From an uncultured Acidilobus sp. JCHS (lineage in GTDB: Archaea; Thermoproteota; Thermoprotei_A; Sulfolobales; Acidilobaceae): a DNA stretch of 52,565 bases. Under the pieces are notes generated by a model. It did not search any database, had not been told where the DNA came from, and saw nothing but the letters and a program-made list of their open reading frames with translations. The DNA lies in contig AYMD01000002.1 in the NCBI GenBank assembly GCA_000495735.1, positions 140,467-193,031 on the forward strand, written 5' to 3'. The position numbers and the translations under genes were made by a program. Each line of letters opens with the position of its first letter. Positions within the stretch are counted from its first letter, which is position 1. Below are positions 7,202 through 14,015 of this stretch, piece after piece.

Positions 7202-8785
7202 ATGAACGGAGAGCTATATGCGTGCCATCCACCTCTCAGGCAGGTGCTAGGCCTGCAGCTGGAGCAGGGCGCTGTCGTAAAGAGGTACAGGAAGGGCATG
7301 ACGAGGGTGGCGCTGCTCTACCCCTCAACCTATGAGGTGGCCCTCTCCTCGCTAGTCTACCACAGGCTCTACTTCACGCTTAACGACATGGAGAACGTCT
7401 ACGTCGAGCGGTTCTTCCTCAGGTCACCGGGCGGCCCCCCTGAGCCCCTGAGGGGGTATGAGGGTGGGGGTCCCCTCAGGTCCTTTGACTTCATAGTGGC
7501 CCCCATACATTACGAGCTTGACTACGCTAACCTGGCCAGGGCCCTCCTGGGCTCAGGGGTCCCCGTGCTCTCGCGGGAGAGGGCCTCGCCTAAGGTCATA
7601 GTTGGGGGCCCGGCCCCCACGGCGAACCCTGAGCCCATAGCTGACATGGTGGACGCCGTGGTCATGGGGGACCTTGAGGCCTCCCAGGGGTGGCTTGAGG
7701 GAGTCCTGAGCGAGGGGATGCCTATAGAACCCGCTGAGACCGTCTACGTGCCAGCTGAGGGCAAGCATGAGGTGCGGATAGGCTACAGCGCCTCCGTGCC
7801 CCGCGGGGACCTGAGGAGGATAAGGGCTCCCGAGGCCTCCTTCTCGATAGCCGTTGAAGTAGCTAGGGGGTGCCCCTTCTCCTGCGCCTTCTGCCTGGAG
7901 GGGCACATAACAAAGCCCTTCAGGACAAGGCCTGCCAGCGAGATTATTGAGGAGGCTGAGGGCCTCTACAGGCTCTACGGCCTGAGGGTGGCCCTCGTCT
8001 CCCTGACGGCCAACGCCTCGCCGTGGTTTAAGGACGTAGTTAGGGGGCTCGTGGCGAGGGGCGTCCCCTTCTCCGTGCCCTCGCTCAGGGCCGAGCTCCT
8101 TGACGAGGAGTCCATAGACCTCCTTGCCAGGGCAGGCCAGCTCACGCTCACCCTGGCCCCTGAGGCCTCTGAGAGGCTGAGGGAGGCCCTCGGGAAGCTG
8201 GCCAAGGACGAGGACTTCGTCAGGGCGGCGAGGCTGGCTGCAAGCAAGGGGATGAAGGTCAAGCTCTACGCCCTGGTCGGCGTCCCCGGCGAGACCACGG
8301 ATGACCTCAGGGCATTCGCAGAGCTGACGAGGCGCATGGCGGCGAGCGGGGCAAGGCTCGAGCTCAGCGTCAACCCCCTGGTCATAAAGCCGCGGACGCC
8401 CCTGCAGTGGCTCCCCATGTTGCCCGAGGACGAGCTGAACTCAAGGATAAGGGCAGCCAGGGACCTCTACGCCTATGAGAGGTTCTCTTACTATGACCCC
8501 TTTGAGGCCCTTGTCCAGGGCTCCCTGTCGCTCGGGGACAGGGACACGCTCAAGTACATAGTGGAGGTAGCAAGGGACGGGGTGGGCAGGGGGTCGTGGA
8601 GGAGGGCCACCTCAAGGGGGCTCCTCTCGATAGCCCTGAGGCCAAGGAGGTCGCCCCTACCCTGGAGCCACGTTAAGGGGCCCTTTGACGAGAAGGTGCT
8701 GGCGGAGAGGCTGAGAGCCTACCTTGAGCGCGTCCCCGAGGCCAGGGCCCTCCTGGCACAGGCCCCGCCTGGGCAGGACGCTTAA
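7202..8785 (+). CDS. Radical SAM protein with N-terminal B12-binding-like domain
   Basis: A protein of about 527 residues. Its N-terminal half has the alternating alpha/beta pattern of a B12-binding (Rossmann-like) domain. The radical SAM domain begins at GCPFSCAFC, the CxxxCxxC motif that binds the [4Fe-4S] cluster reducing S-adenosylmethionine. GVPGET and the following helices fit a TIM-barrel SAM domain. The frame opens at 7139, but ATG 7202 (or 7181) fits better because a TATA-like CTTTAAAC lies at 7184-7191. Related archaeal proteins often act in methylthiolation or methylation of RNA or lipids; the substrate cannot be read from the sequence. No operon partner adjoins it; tRNA-Gly follows. 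Confidence 0.82.
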   Translation: MNGELYACHPPLRQVLGLQLEQGAVVKRYRKGMTRVALLYPSTYEVALSSLVYHRLYFTLNDMENVYVERFFLRSPGGPPEPLRGYEGGGPLRSFDFIVAPIHYELDYANLARALLGSGVPVLSRERASPKVIVGGPAPTANPEPIADMVDAVVMGDLEASQGWLEGVLSEGMPIEPAETVYVPAEGKHEVRIGYSASVPRGDLRRIRAPEASFSIAVEVARGCPFSCAFCLEGHITKPFRTRPASEIIEEAEGLYRLYGLRVALVSLTANASPWFKDVVRGLVARGVPFSVPSLRAELLDEESIDLLARAGQLTLTLAPEASERLREALGKLAKDEDFVRAARLAASKGMKVKLYALVGVPGETTDDLRAFAELTRRMAASGARLELSVNPLVIKPRTPLQWLPMLPEDELNSRIRAARDLYAYERFSYYDPFEALVQGSLSLGDRDTLKYIVEVARDGVGRGSWRRATSRGLLSIALRPRRSPLPWSHVKGPFDEKVLAERLRAYLERVPEARALLAQAPPGQDA

Positions 8786-8789
8786 AAGC

Positions 8790-8798
8790 CCGCACAAG
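8790..8798 (+). promoter_or_regulatory. TATA box for the tRNA-Gly gene
   Basis: GCTTAAAAG lies about 20-24 bases before the tRNA 5' end, the usual spacing for archaeal tRNA promoters. Confidence 0.6.
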
Positions 8799-8814
8799 AA
8801 GCGCAGTCAGCGGT

Positions 8815-8893
8815 GCGGCGGTCGTCTAGCCTGGTCTAGGACGCCGGCCCCCCAAGCCGGAGGTCCCGGGTTCAAATCCCGGCCGCCGCACCA
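8815..8893 (+). tRNA. tRNA-Gly(CCC), with C at position 33
   Basis: A full cloverleaf is readable. The 7-bp acceptor stem GCGGCGG/CCGCCGC is followed by discriminator A and an encoded CCA (8891-8893). The D arm, a 5-bp anticodon stem CCGGC/GCCGG and the T arm CCGGG/CCCGG with TTCAAAT loop are all present, and there is no intron. The anticodon loop reads CCCCCAA, which gives anticodon CCC for glycine but puts C where U33 is nearly universal. The acceptor and T stems match archaeal glycine tRNAs. CCC decodes GGG, a codon used frequently in this GC-rich window. Confidence 0.92.
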
Positions 8894-8985
8894 CCCCCTA
8901 AATGAAAACCCCTGTCCACGCGTGCGTCCTTACCAACGCTTTTAACCTGACGTGCTATCCGCCCTGGCGGTGAAACCTTGAGCCA

Positions 8986-9501
8986 ATGGAGTCCCAGAGG
9001 GTCCACGTAGTTGTGGACCCCTCCAAGTGCGTGGGCTGCAACATCTGTGAGCTCTCGTGCTCCTATGAACATGAGGGCGTCTTCTCAAGGTCCCTCTCGA
9101 GGATCAACGTGATAACGTATGAGCGCCTAGGCCTTGACTACCCCGTGGTCTGCCAGCAGTGCGAGCCCGCGCCGTGCGTTGAGCTGTGCCCCACCGGGGC
9201 CCTAAGCAAGGGCAGGATGGGCGAGGTAAACCTTGACAAGGGCAAGTGCATAGGCTGCAGGGTGTGTAGCGAGGTCTGCCCCTACGGCGCTGCTAGGATG
9301 GACCCCGAGGGCAGGTACCCGCTGATCTGCGACCTATGCGGCGGCGAGCCGGCCTGCGTTATGAAGTGCCCGACCAACGCCCTCTCGCTCTCGTCGAGAG
9401 TCTCTGTCAGGCTGGAGGCCAACAACACCACGGAGAGGTTCGCCATAAGCGAGCTGAAGAGGCTCGCTGCGGGATGGGGTGTGAAAGTTGACGAGGCTTA
9501 A
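8986..9501 (+). CDS. Polyferredoxin-like electron transfer subunit (four [4Fe-4S] clusters)
   Basis: A 171-residue iron-sulfur protein of the DMSO-reductase-B/HycB type. Sixteen cysteines fall in four groups: CVGCNICELSC, CQQC with CVELCP, CIGCRVCSEVCP, and CDLC with CVMKCP. This is enough for four [4Fe-4S] clusters. It overlaps the AOR gene by 14 bases and is read first, so it almost certainly accepts electrons from the aldehyde oxidoreductase, a pairing known in archaea and anaerobic bacteria. It is cytoplasmic with no signal peptide or Tat motif. ATG 8986 is preceded by a purine-poor leader; a TTTTAACC-like promoter lies at 8938-8946. Confidence 0.9.
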   Translation: MESQRVHVVVDPSKCVGCNICELSCSYEHEGVFSRSLSRINVITYERLGLDYPVVCQQCEPAPCVELCPTGALSKGRMGEVNLDKGKCIGCRVCSEVCPYGAARMDPEGRYPLICDLCGGEPACVMKCPTNALSLSSRVSVRLEANNTTERFAISELKRLAAGWGVKVDEA

Positions 9502-11404
9502 GGGCTACGGCGGCAGGGTCCTGAGGGTTGACCTGACCCACAGGACGTATAGGGCTGAGGAGCTCGACGAGTCGCTGGCCAGGGCTTTCCTGGGCGGCAG
9601 GGGCCTCAACGTCTACAGGCTCTACTGGGAGGTGCCGCCGGGCGTCAACCCCCTAGGCCCTGAGAACAAGCTCATGATAGCCACGGGCCCCATGGTGGGC
9701 TTCCCCCACGGCCTGGGCTCAAGGGTGAACGTGACTGCCCGCTCCCCCCTGACAGGCCTGCTAGGTGACTCGAACGCCGGGACCCACTTCTCTGAGGAGA
9801 TGAAGTTCGCCGGCTACGACCAGATCGTGGTAGAGGGGAGGAGCGACAGGCCCGTCTACCTCTACGTCACGGAGTCGGGCGTTGAGTTCATGGACGCGGA
9901 GGGCCTGTGGGGCCTAAGGGTCTCAGAGGCCCACGAGGCCATAAGGAGGGAGCTCAAGGATCACAGGGTCCAGGTAGCCGTGGTCGGCCCGGCCGCCGAG
10001 AACCTCGTGAAGTTCGCCGGCGTCTTCTTCAACGTCTACAGGGCCGCGGGCAGGACCGGCATGGGCGCCGTGCTGGCCTCAAAGGGCGTCAAGGCTATAG
10101 CCGTTAGGGGCGACGGCTATGTTGAGGCTGCGAAGCCTGACAAGCTCCTTGAGGTTATGGACGAGATGCTGCGCAGGATATACGAGAACCCCCAGTACTG
10201 GCCCAGGAGGATAATGGGCACCTCAAGAATACTCATGGCAGGCAACAGGCTGGGCTTCCTGCCCGGGAGGCACTTCCAGGACCCCGTTGTTGACTACGCC
10301 TATGACGTGAGCGGCGAGAGGCTCGCGAGGGAGTACAACGTCAAGGTGAGGGCTTGCTCAGCAGGCTGCGCCCTCCCGTGCGCCAGGTTCTTCGTCGTCA
10401 AGAAGGGCCCCCTGGCCGGCCTCATGGGGGAGGGGCCTGAGTACGAGCCCCTCGGCGGCTTCACGATAAGGGTCGGCAACAGGGACCTCGACAGGGCCCT
10501 CAAGATAATACTCAAGGTGAGCGACTACGGCATGGATGCCATAACCACGAGCGAGGTCATAGCGTGGCTCATGGAGCTCAGGCAGCGCGGCGAGGTGAGC
10601 GATGAGGAGGTCGGCCTGAGGCTTGAGTGGGGGGACCCGGAGGTCATAGAGCGGCTTGTCGACATGATAGCGTACAGGAAGGGCATAGGAAACGTGTTGG
10701 CCGAGGGGGTCAAGAGGGCCTCGGAGATCCTGGGGAAGGGGCAGGACATAGCCTTCCACGTAAAGGGACTTGAGATGATCCAGGCGGACCCAAGGGCCCT
10801 GAAGGGCTACGGCCTCGGCTTCGCGGTGGCCAGCAGGGGAGCTGACCACCTGAGGTCCGAGCCTTTCGTAGAGGTCGAGGACGACCCCGAGCTGGGCAGG
10901 AGGATGTTCGGGGAGCCCGAGGCGGCCATGAGGCTGGGGGTCAGGGGCAAGGGGAAGCTCGTGGCGTTCTTCGAGGACCTCAACGCGGTAGTTGACTCCA
11001 TGGAGGTCTGTAAGAACACAGCTGAGAACATGCTGGTCCTTGACTTTGACACGGCCGCCAGGGCCTACTCAGCCATAACTGGCTTCGATGTGACCCCCTC
11101 GGAGATGAGGCTGACGGGCGAGAGGATAGTGAACATTGAAAGGGCTTACCTGGTCAGGGAGGGGGTCAGGAGGGAGCACGACAGGCTGCCCAGGAGGTTC
11201 CTTGAGGAGCCGCTCAGGGACGGTCCCGCTAAGGGCCACGTGCACGAGCTCGAGACCATGCTTGACGAATACTACTCCGTGAGGGGGTGGAGCCGTGACG
11301 GTGTGCCCACTAAGTCAAAGCTGGCCTCCCTGGGACTTCATGAGGTCGTCCAGGACCTGGAGCTCAGGAGGCTCAGGCTGGCAGGTTGTCCAGGGGACCT
11401 CTAA
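9488..11404 (+). CDS. aor: Tungsten-containing aldehyde:ferredoxin oxidoreductase
   Basis: A 638-residue enzyme of the AOR family, which oxidises aldehydes to acids on a tungsten bis-pyranopterin and a [4Fe-4S] cluster. The N-terminal AOR domain is clear: YGGRVLRVDL, FLGGRGLNVY and the TGP--GLGSRVNVTARSP segment that contacts the pterin. Further conserved patches include DSNAGTHFSEEMKFAGYD and RTGMGAVLASKGVKAI. The cluster cysteines lie in CSAGCALPC (about residues 290-298) plus a distal Cys near 500 (EVCKNTAENML). TTG 9488 lies inside the ferredoxin gene, implying translational coupling. The likely function is disposal of aldehydes from 2-oxoacid breakdown; which family member (AOR, FOR, GAPOR, WOR) is uncertain. 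The stop overlaps a convergent frame by 4 bases. Confidence 0.94.
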   Translation: MTRLKGYGGRVLRVDLTHRTYRAEELDESLARAFLGGRGLNVYRLYWEVPPGVNPLGPENKLMIATGPMVGFPHGLGSRVNVTARSPLTGLLGDSNAGTHFSEEMKFAGYDQIVVEGRSDRPVYLYVTESGVEFMDAEGLWGLRVSEAHEAIRRELKDHRVQVAVVGPAAENLVKFAGVFFNVYRAAGRTGMGAVLASKGVKAIAVRGDGYVEAAKPDKLLEVMDEMLRRIYENPQYWPRRIMGTSRILMAGNRLGFLPGRHFQDPVVDYAYDVSGERLAREYNVKVRACSAGCALPCARFFVVKKGPLAGLMGEGPEYEPLGGFTIRVGNRDLDRALKIILKVSDYGMDAITTSEVIAWLMELRQRGEVSDEEVGLRLEWGDPEVIERLVDMIAYRKGIGNVLAEGVKRASEILGKGQDIAFHVKGLEMIQADPRALKGYGLGFAVASRGADHLRSEPFVEVEDDPELGRRMFGEPEAAMRLGVRGKGKLVAFFEDLNAVVDSMEVCKNTAENMLVLDFDTAARAYSAITGFDVTPSEMRLTGERIVNIERAYLVREGVRREHDRLPRRFLEEPLRDGPAKGHVHELETMLDEYYSVRGWSRDGVPTKSKLASLGLHEVVQDLELRRLRLAGCPGDL

Positions 11405-11612
11405 GGATAGAGGGGGGCTGGGGCAGGCGCTCTTAACATAGATCCAGGGCCTCCTAGGAGTGCCCTGTAGAAGTCAAGGCTGAGGGCCGTCAGTGAGGCG
11501 CTAGGGCTTTCAAGGGCCTTTAGGGCTGAGGCCTTTTCACGTCAGTGAGGGCTTCCCTTTCTGTGACAAGCCTAGGGACTTGGTAACGCGCGTCGCAGGC
11601 CGCAGCCCTCTT
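11401..11612 (-). pseudogene. Frameshifted small coding region on the minus strand
   Basis: The 238-base space after the AOR gene is not empty. On the minus strand, host-like codons run from about 11612 to a TAG at 11401-11403, which overlaps the AOR stop by 4 bases as real convergent neighbours here do. The frame breaks at the A4 run (minus strand, 11534-11537); one extra A would join an N-terminal part (ending EREALTDVKK) to a C-terminal part (ASALKALESPS ... LLGGPG). The joined frame has no standard start codon. It may be a genuine small gene of about 70 residues damaged by an indel, or a decaying remnant. No family is recognised. Confidence 0.4.
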
Positions 11613-11618
11613 TTAAAC
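11610..11618 (+). promoter_or_regulatory. TATA box of the mosaic gene
   Basis: CTTTTAAAC lies 24-32 bases before the ATG at 11642, giving a leaderless transcript. The string is nearly palindromic and could also fire on the minus strand. Confidence 0.55.
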
Positions 11619-11641
11619 CCCTCTGACGCAGGGGGCCTGGG

Positions 11642-12463
11642 ATGCCTGTGGCCTCGCCCAGGCCCCTCTACGCCCATGGAGCTGGCAGCGCGGCCCAGAC
11701 GGCGTCAAGCGCGCAGAGGGGAGGCAGGGCCAGGCTTTACGCCGTGATGGGGGCAGTAGTCATAGTCGTAGTCCTTCTGGCCGCGCTTTATGCCAGCGGG
11801 GCCCTCCGCCCTCAGGCGCCAGTACACTACCTGGGCTCGCCCTCAGGCTATGAGGCGTTTGTGCCAAACGGTCAAACAGTAAACTATAATGGACAGACAG
11901 ACCCTGTAGGTGATTTAATATTAAATAATGGGACTACAGTACATAACGTAATATGGAATGGACAATATGCAAGTACAATAATTAATAATCATAATCAAAT
12001 AGTTCAATTGAATAACCAATTTGTTGGACAAACCGATCCAATAAATCATCAACCATATGTACCCTTACAGGACTTCTATGTAATTAAAGGCCAGGTGCCG
12101 GTTGAACAGGCAACAGTAAATGGACAAACATATTATATAATAGATGCTAATAAAATAAACCCAGCGGACATTGCGGGGTTCTACACATATGATAAATGGG
12201 TATCTAACTTCGTAGCGGCAATGAACACGCCAGGAACAATACCTGCGGGATTACCTGGAAACTCTCCAGTATTTCAATGGACGAACACAACAGGAACAGT
12301 AGCATATCAAACAATGACATATGGAGGATATGGAGCTGGACCTGGGGGATATGTATTAGTGCTGCCTAACAAAACTATAATTCCATATGGAATACCTTTT
12401 AGTCCTGCTGGTTCAGCCATTCCCTTCGATTCACCACAACAGACCTATAATCTTTCTAGCTAA
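11642..12463 (+). CDS. Membrane-anchored Asn/Gln/Thr/Tyr-rich extracellular protein, two-composition mosaic
   Basis: A 273-residue protein with a short basic cytoplasmic N-terminus, one transmembrane helix (about 33-55) and a long outward-facing domain. The first 75 codons are GC-rich and host-like. From about 11865 the same frame becomes strongly AT-rich, with synonymous choices such as ATA, AAT and ACA, and encodes repeated NGQT-, NN- and QTDP-containing stretches and a GGYGAGPGGY loop. Low-complexity polar sequence with several NxT sites suggests a glycosylated surface or adhesin-like protein. The composition break inside one frame suggests domain replacement from a foreign AT-rich source. 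Family not recognised. The C-terminal YGIP stretch loosely resembles the C-terminus of the neighbouring minus-strand product. Confidence 0.6.
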   Translation: MPVASPRPLYAHGAGSAAQTASSAQRGGRARLYAVMGAVVIVVVLLAALYASGALRPQAPVHYLGSPSGYEAFVPNGQTVNYNGQTDPVGDLILNNGTTVHNVIWNGQYASTIINNHNQIVQLNNQFVGQTDPINHQPYVPLQDFYVIKGQVPVEQATVNGQTYYIIDANKINPADIAGFYTYDKWVSNFVAAMNTPGTIPAGLPGNSPVFQWTNTTGTVAYQTMTYGGYGAGPGGYVLVLPNKTIIPYGIPFSPAGSAIPFDSPQQTYNLSS

Positions 12464-13078
12464 TTTTTTAGTAATTTTTAAGATACATTCACAACATAAG
12501 GCACACCATATGTTACTATTATCCAATTTAAGTACATAAATCCTGATCCTCCTCCAGATCCTGTCGAGACGAACAAATAAGGTATCCCTATATAATTATT
12601 AATGCTATCTGCTAAATATTTTACTCTAAATCTCTCTCCAATATTACTATATTCTTCAGCATAACCGAAAGTTCCATTTATAAAATTGTTATCTATGTCA
12701 TTAGAAGAAAAATACTGATAGTTTTTCAAAGCTTTCTGGCAATTATTATTTGGTTGATTAAACGCCGTATTATATGCATTTATGTATGATTGTACGAATA
12801 AAGTTCCACATTCTCCTGTAGGAGGACAAAAGAGATATGCAGGTGGCATTGACGGTATTGCATTTTCACTTCCTCCATTCCAACTATATGATCCTAAAGC
12901 AAGAGAATAATTGTATATGTTTCCATTCATTAAGAAGAATATATTCATATTATTATTTTCATTATTATTTTCTGGCTGGAACCAATTATATAGCCAAAAC
13001 ACTCCATATTGAGAATAAGCAGGATAATTTTGTTGACCTGGCGGCATAAAAGCGAAACGATGCGATCCTCCATTATAT
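11865..13078. other. AT-rich foreign-looking segment (about 1.2 kb)
   Basis: Composition drops abruptly at about 11865 and recovers at about 13078. The 60-base line from 11941 has only 14 G or C, whereas flanking lines are around 60 percent G+C. Both edges cut coding sequence: the left edge lies inside the mosaic gene, and at the right edge an AT-rich minus-strand gene meets the middle of a GC-rich plus-strand ATPase gene. No terminal inverted repeats or integrase are visible. Confidence 0.7.
12478..13047 (-). CDS. AT-rich Asn/Tyr-rich secreted-type protein, probably 5'-truncated
   Basis: A 189-residue frame from ATG 13047, with Asn-rich (ENNNENNNMN), Tyr-rich and Gly/Ser-rich (GSGGGSGF) stretches. 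Three cysteines occur around CPPTGEC and NNNCQKA. No membrane anchor or signal peptide is seen. The frame stays open upstream of the ATG and encodes plausible residues (RYNGGSHRFAF) right up to the composition break at about 13078. The original N-terminus, including any signal peptide, was therefore probably lost at that junction. Base composition and residue bias match the C-terminal part of the convergent mosaic gene, and the two end 14 bases apart. Family not recognised; viral, plasmid or surface-protein origin are all possible. Confidence 0.5.
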   Translation of the reverse strand: MPPGQQNYPAYSQYGVFWLYNWFQPENNNENNNMNIFFLMNGNIYNYSLALGSYSWNGGSENAIPSMPPAYLFCPPTGECGTLFVQSYINAYNTAFNQPNNNCQKALKNYQYFSSNDIDNNFINGTFGYAEEYSNIGERFRVKYLADSINNYIGIPYLFVSTGSGGGSGFMYLNWIIVTYGVPYVVNVS

Positions 13079-13330
13079 CTCAGGGTAGCCCTGGGCGAGG
13101 CAGGCGTTACCTACCTCTACGTTGACGTCAGGCTGAGCCTCTACGCGGGCTACAGGGACATAGCTGAGGTCTTCGCCAGGTCCCTCGAGGACCTCCTCAG
13201 GAGGGAGGCCTCGCTTGCCGACAGGCTGAGGGAGGCCCTCAGGGGCCTGGGCGGCCTAGAGGTCTCCCTGGGCCCGCCAGGCGTCGGGGTGACCTTCAGG
13301 GGGAGGGGCGGTTTCGCTGCTAGTGATTGA
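13079..13330 (+). pseudogene. Internal fragment of an archaeal P-loop ATPase gene
   Basis: Host-like codons in one plus-strand frame encode about 83 residues ending at TGA 13328-13330. The pattern (LRVALGEAG, a YLYVDVR strand, then AGYRDIAEVFARSLEDLL and a C-terminal VSLGPPGVGVTF) corresponds to the part just after the Walker A helix in the archaeal ATPase family (PF01637-like). Neither the Walker A region before it nor Walker B after it is present. The left end is cut by the AT-rich segment and the right end by the IS607-type element, so this is a fragment cut at both ends. The assignment rests on pattern recognition only. Confidence 0.55.
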
Positions 13331-13337
13331 TAGTTAA

Positions 13338-13347
13338 GTTTATAAGC
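13338..13347 (+). promoter_or_regulatory. TATA box of the IS607-type operon
   Basis: AGTTTATAAG lies about 25 bases upstream of the GTG at 13371, fitting leaderless transcription of the recombinase gene. Confidence 0.5.
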
Positions 13348-13370
13348 TCTGGTTTTGTTTAATATTATTG

Positions 13371-14015
13371 GTGTCAACAACGGAGAGGCTGCTGAGGCCT
13401 AAGGAGGTCTGCCAGAGGCTCGGCATCAGCTACCCAACCCTGGCCAGGTGGGTCAGGGAGGGCAAGATCAGGGCGATTAGGACGGCCGGCGGCAAGTATA
13501 GGATACCTGAGAGCGAGGTCAGGAGGATAGCCGAGGGCCTGCCGATTAGCAAGGAGGTCAGGGCGGTCATATACGCGCGGGTGAGCTCCCCAGGCCAGAA
13601 GGGCGACCTGGAGGGTCAGGTCCAGTACCTAAAGCAGTACTGCTCCTCCAGGGGCTACAAAGTCATTGACGTGCTGAGCGATATTGCGAGCGGGCTGAGG
13701 GCTGATAGGCGAGGCTTACTGAAGCTCCTCGACTACGTCGTCAACAGGCAGGTTGACGTGATCGTGGTGGCGTACAGGGATAGACTGACTAGGTTCGGCC
13801 TCGAGTACCTTGAGTACTTCTTCAGGCAGTACGGGGTCAGGGTTGAGGCCGCCTTGGGGGAGGAGCCCAAGGAATCCCGCCAGGAGCTCGTTGAGGACCT
13901 GGTGGAGGTCGTGACCTCCTTCGCTGTGAAGCTCTATGGAGTAAGGAGCCGTAGGAAGAGGACGCTGGTCGAGGGGTTTAAGAGGCTCCTGGAAGAGGTC
14001 GAGAGGGGTGGTTGA
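13371..14015 (+). CDS. tnpA: IS607-type serine recombinase (TnpA)
   Basis: About 214 residues. An N-terminal MerR-like helix-turn-helix (LLRPKEVCQRLGIS through WVREGKIRAIRTAGGKYRI) precedes a serine-recombinase catalytic domain. The nucleophile lies in YARVSSPGQ near residue 70, and the conserved DVLSDIASGLRADRRGL and YRDRLTRFG segments follow. HTH first and catalytic domain second is the hallmark of IS607 transposases. GTG 13371 is preferred over TTG 13368 because it fits the TATA spacing. It overlaps tnpB by 8 bases. All catalytic motifs look intact, so the element may still be active. Confidence 0.94.
   Translation: MSTTERLLRPKEVCQRLGISYPTLARWVREGKIRAIRTAGGKYRIPESEVRRIAEGLPISKEVRAVIYARVSSPGQKGDLEGQVQYLKQYCSSRGYKVIDVLSDIASGLRADRRGLLKLLDYVVNRQVDVIVVAYRDRLTRFGLEYLEYFFRQYGVRVEAALGEEPKESRQELVEDLVEVVTSFAVKLYGVRSRRKRTLVEGFKRLLEEVERGG

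Noticed and set aside
12837-13049. Plus-strand 70-residue frame inside the AT-rich segment
   Set aside because: It is a shadow of the longer minus-strand frame with no start context or coherent product.
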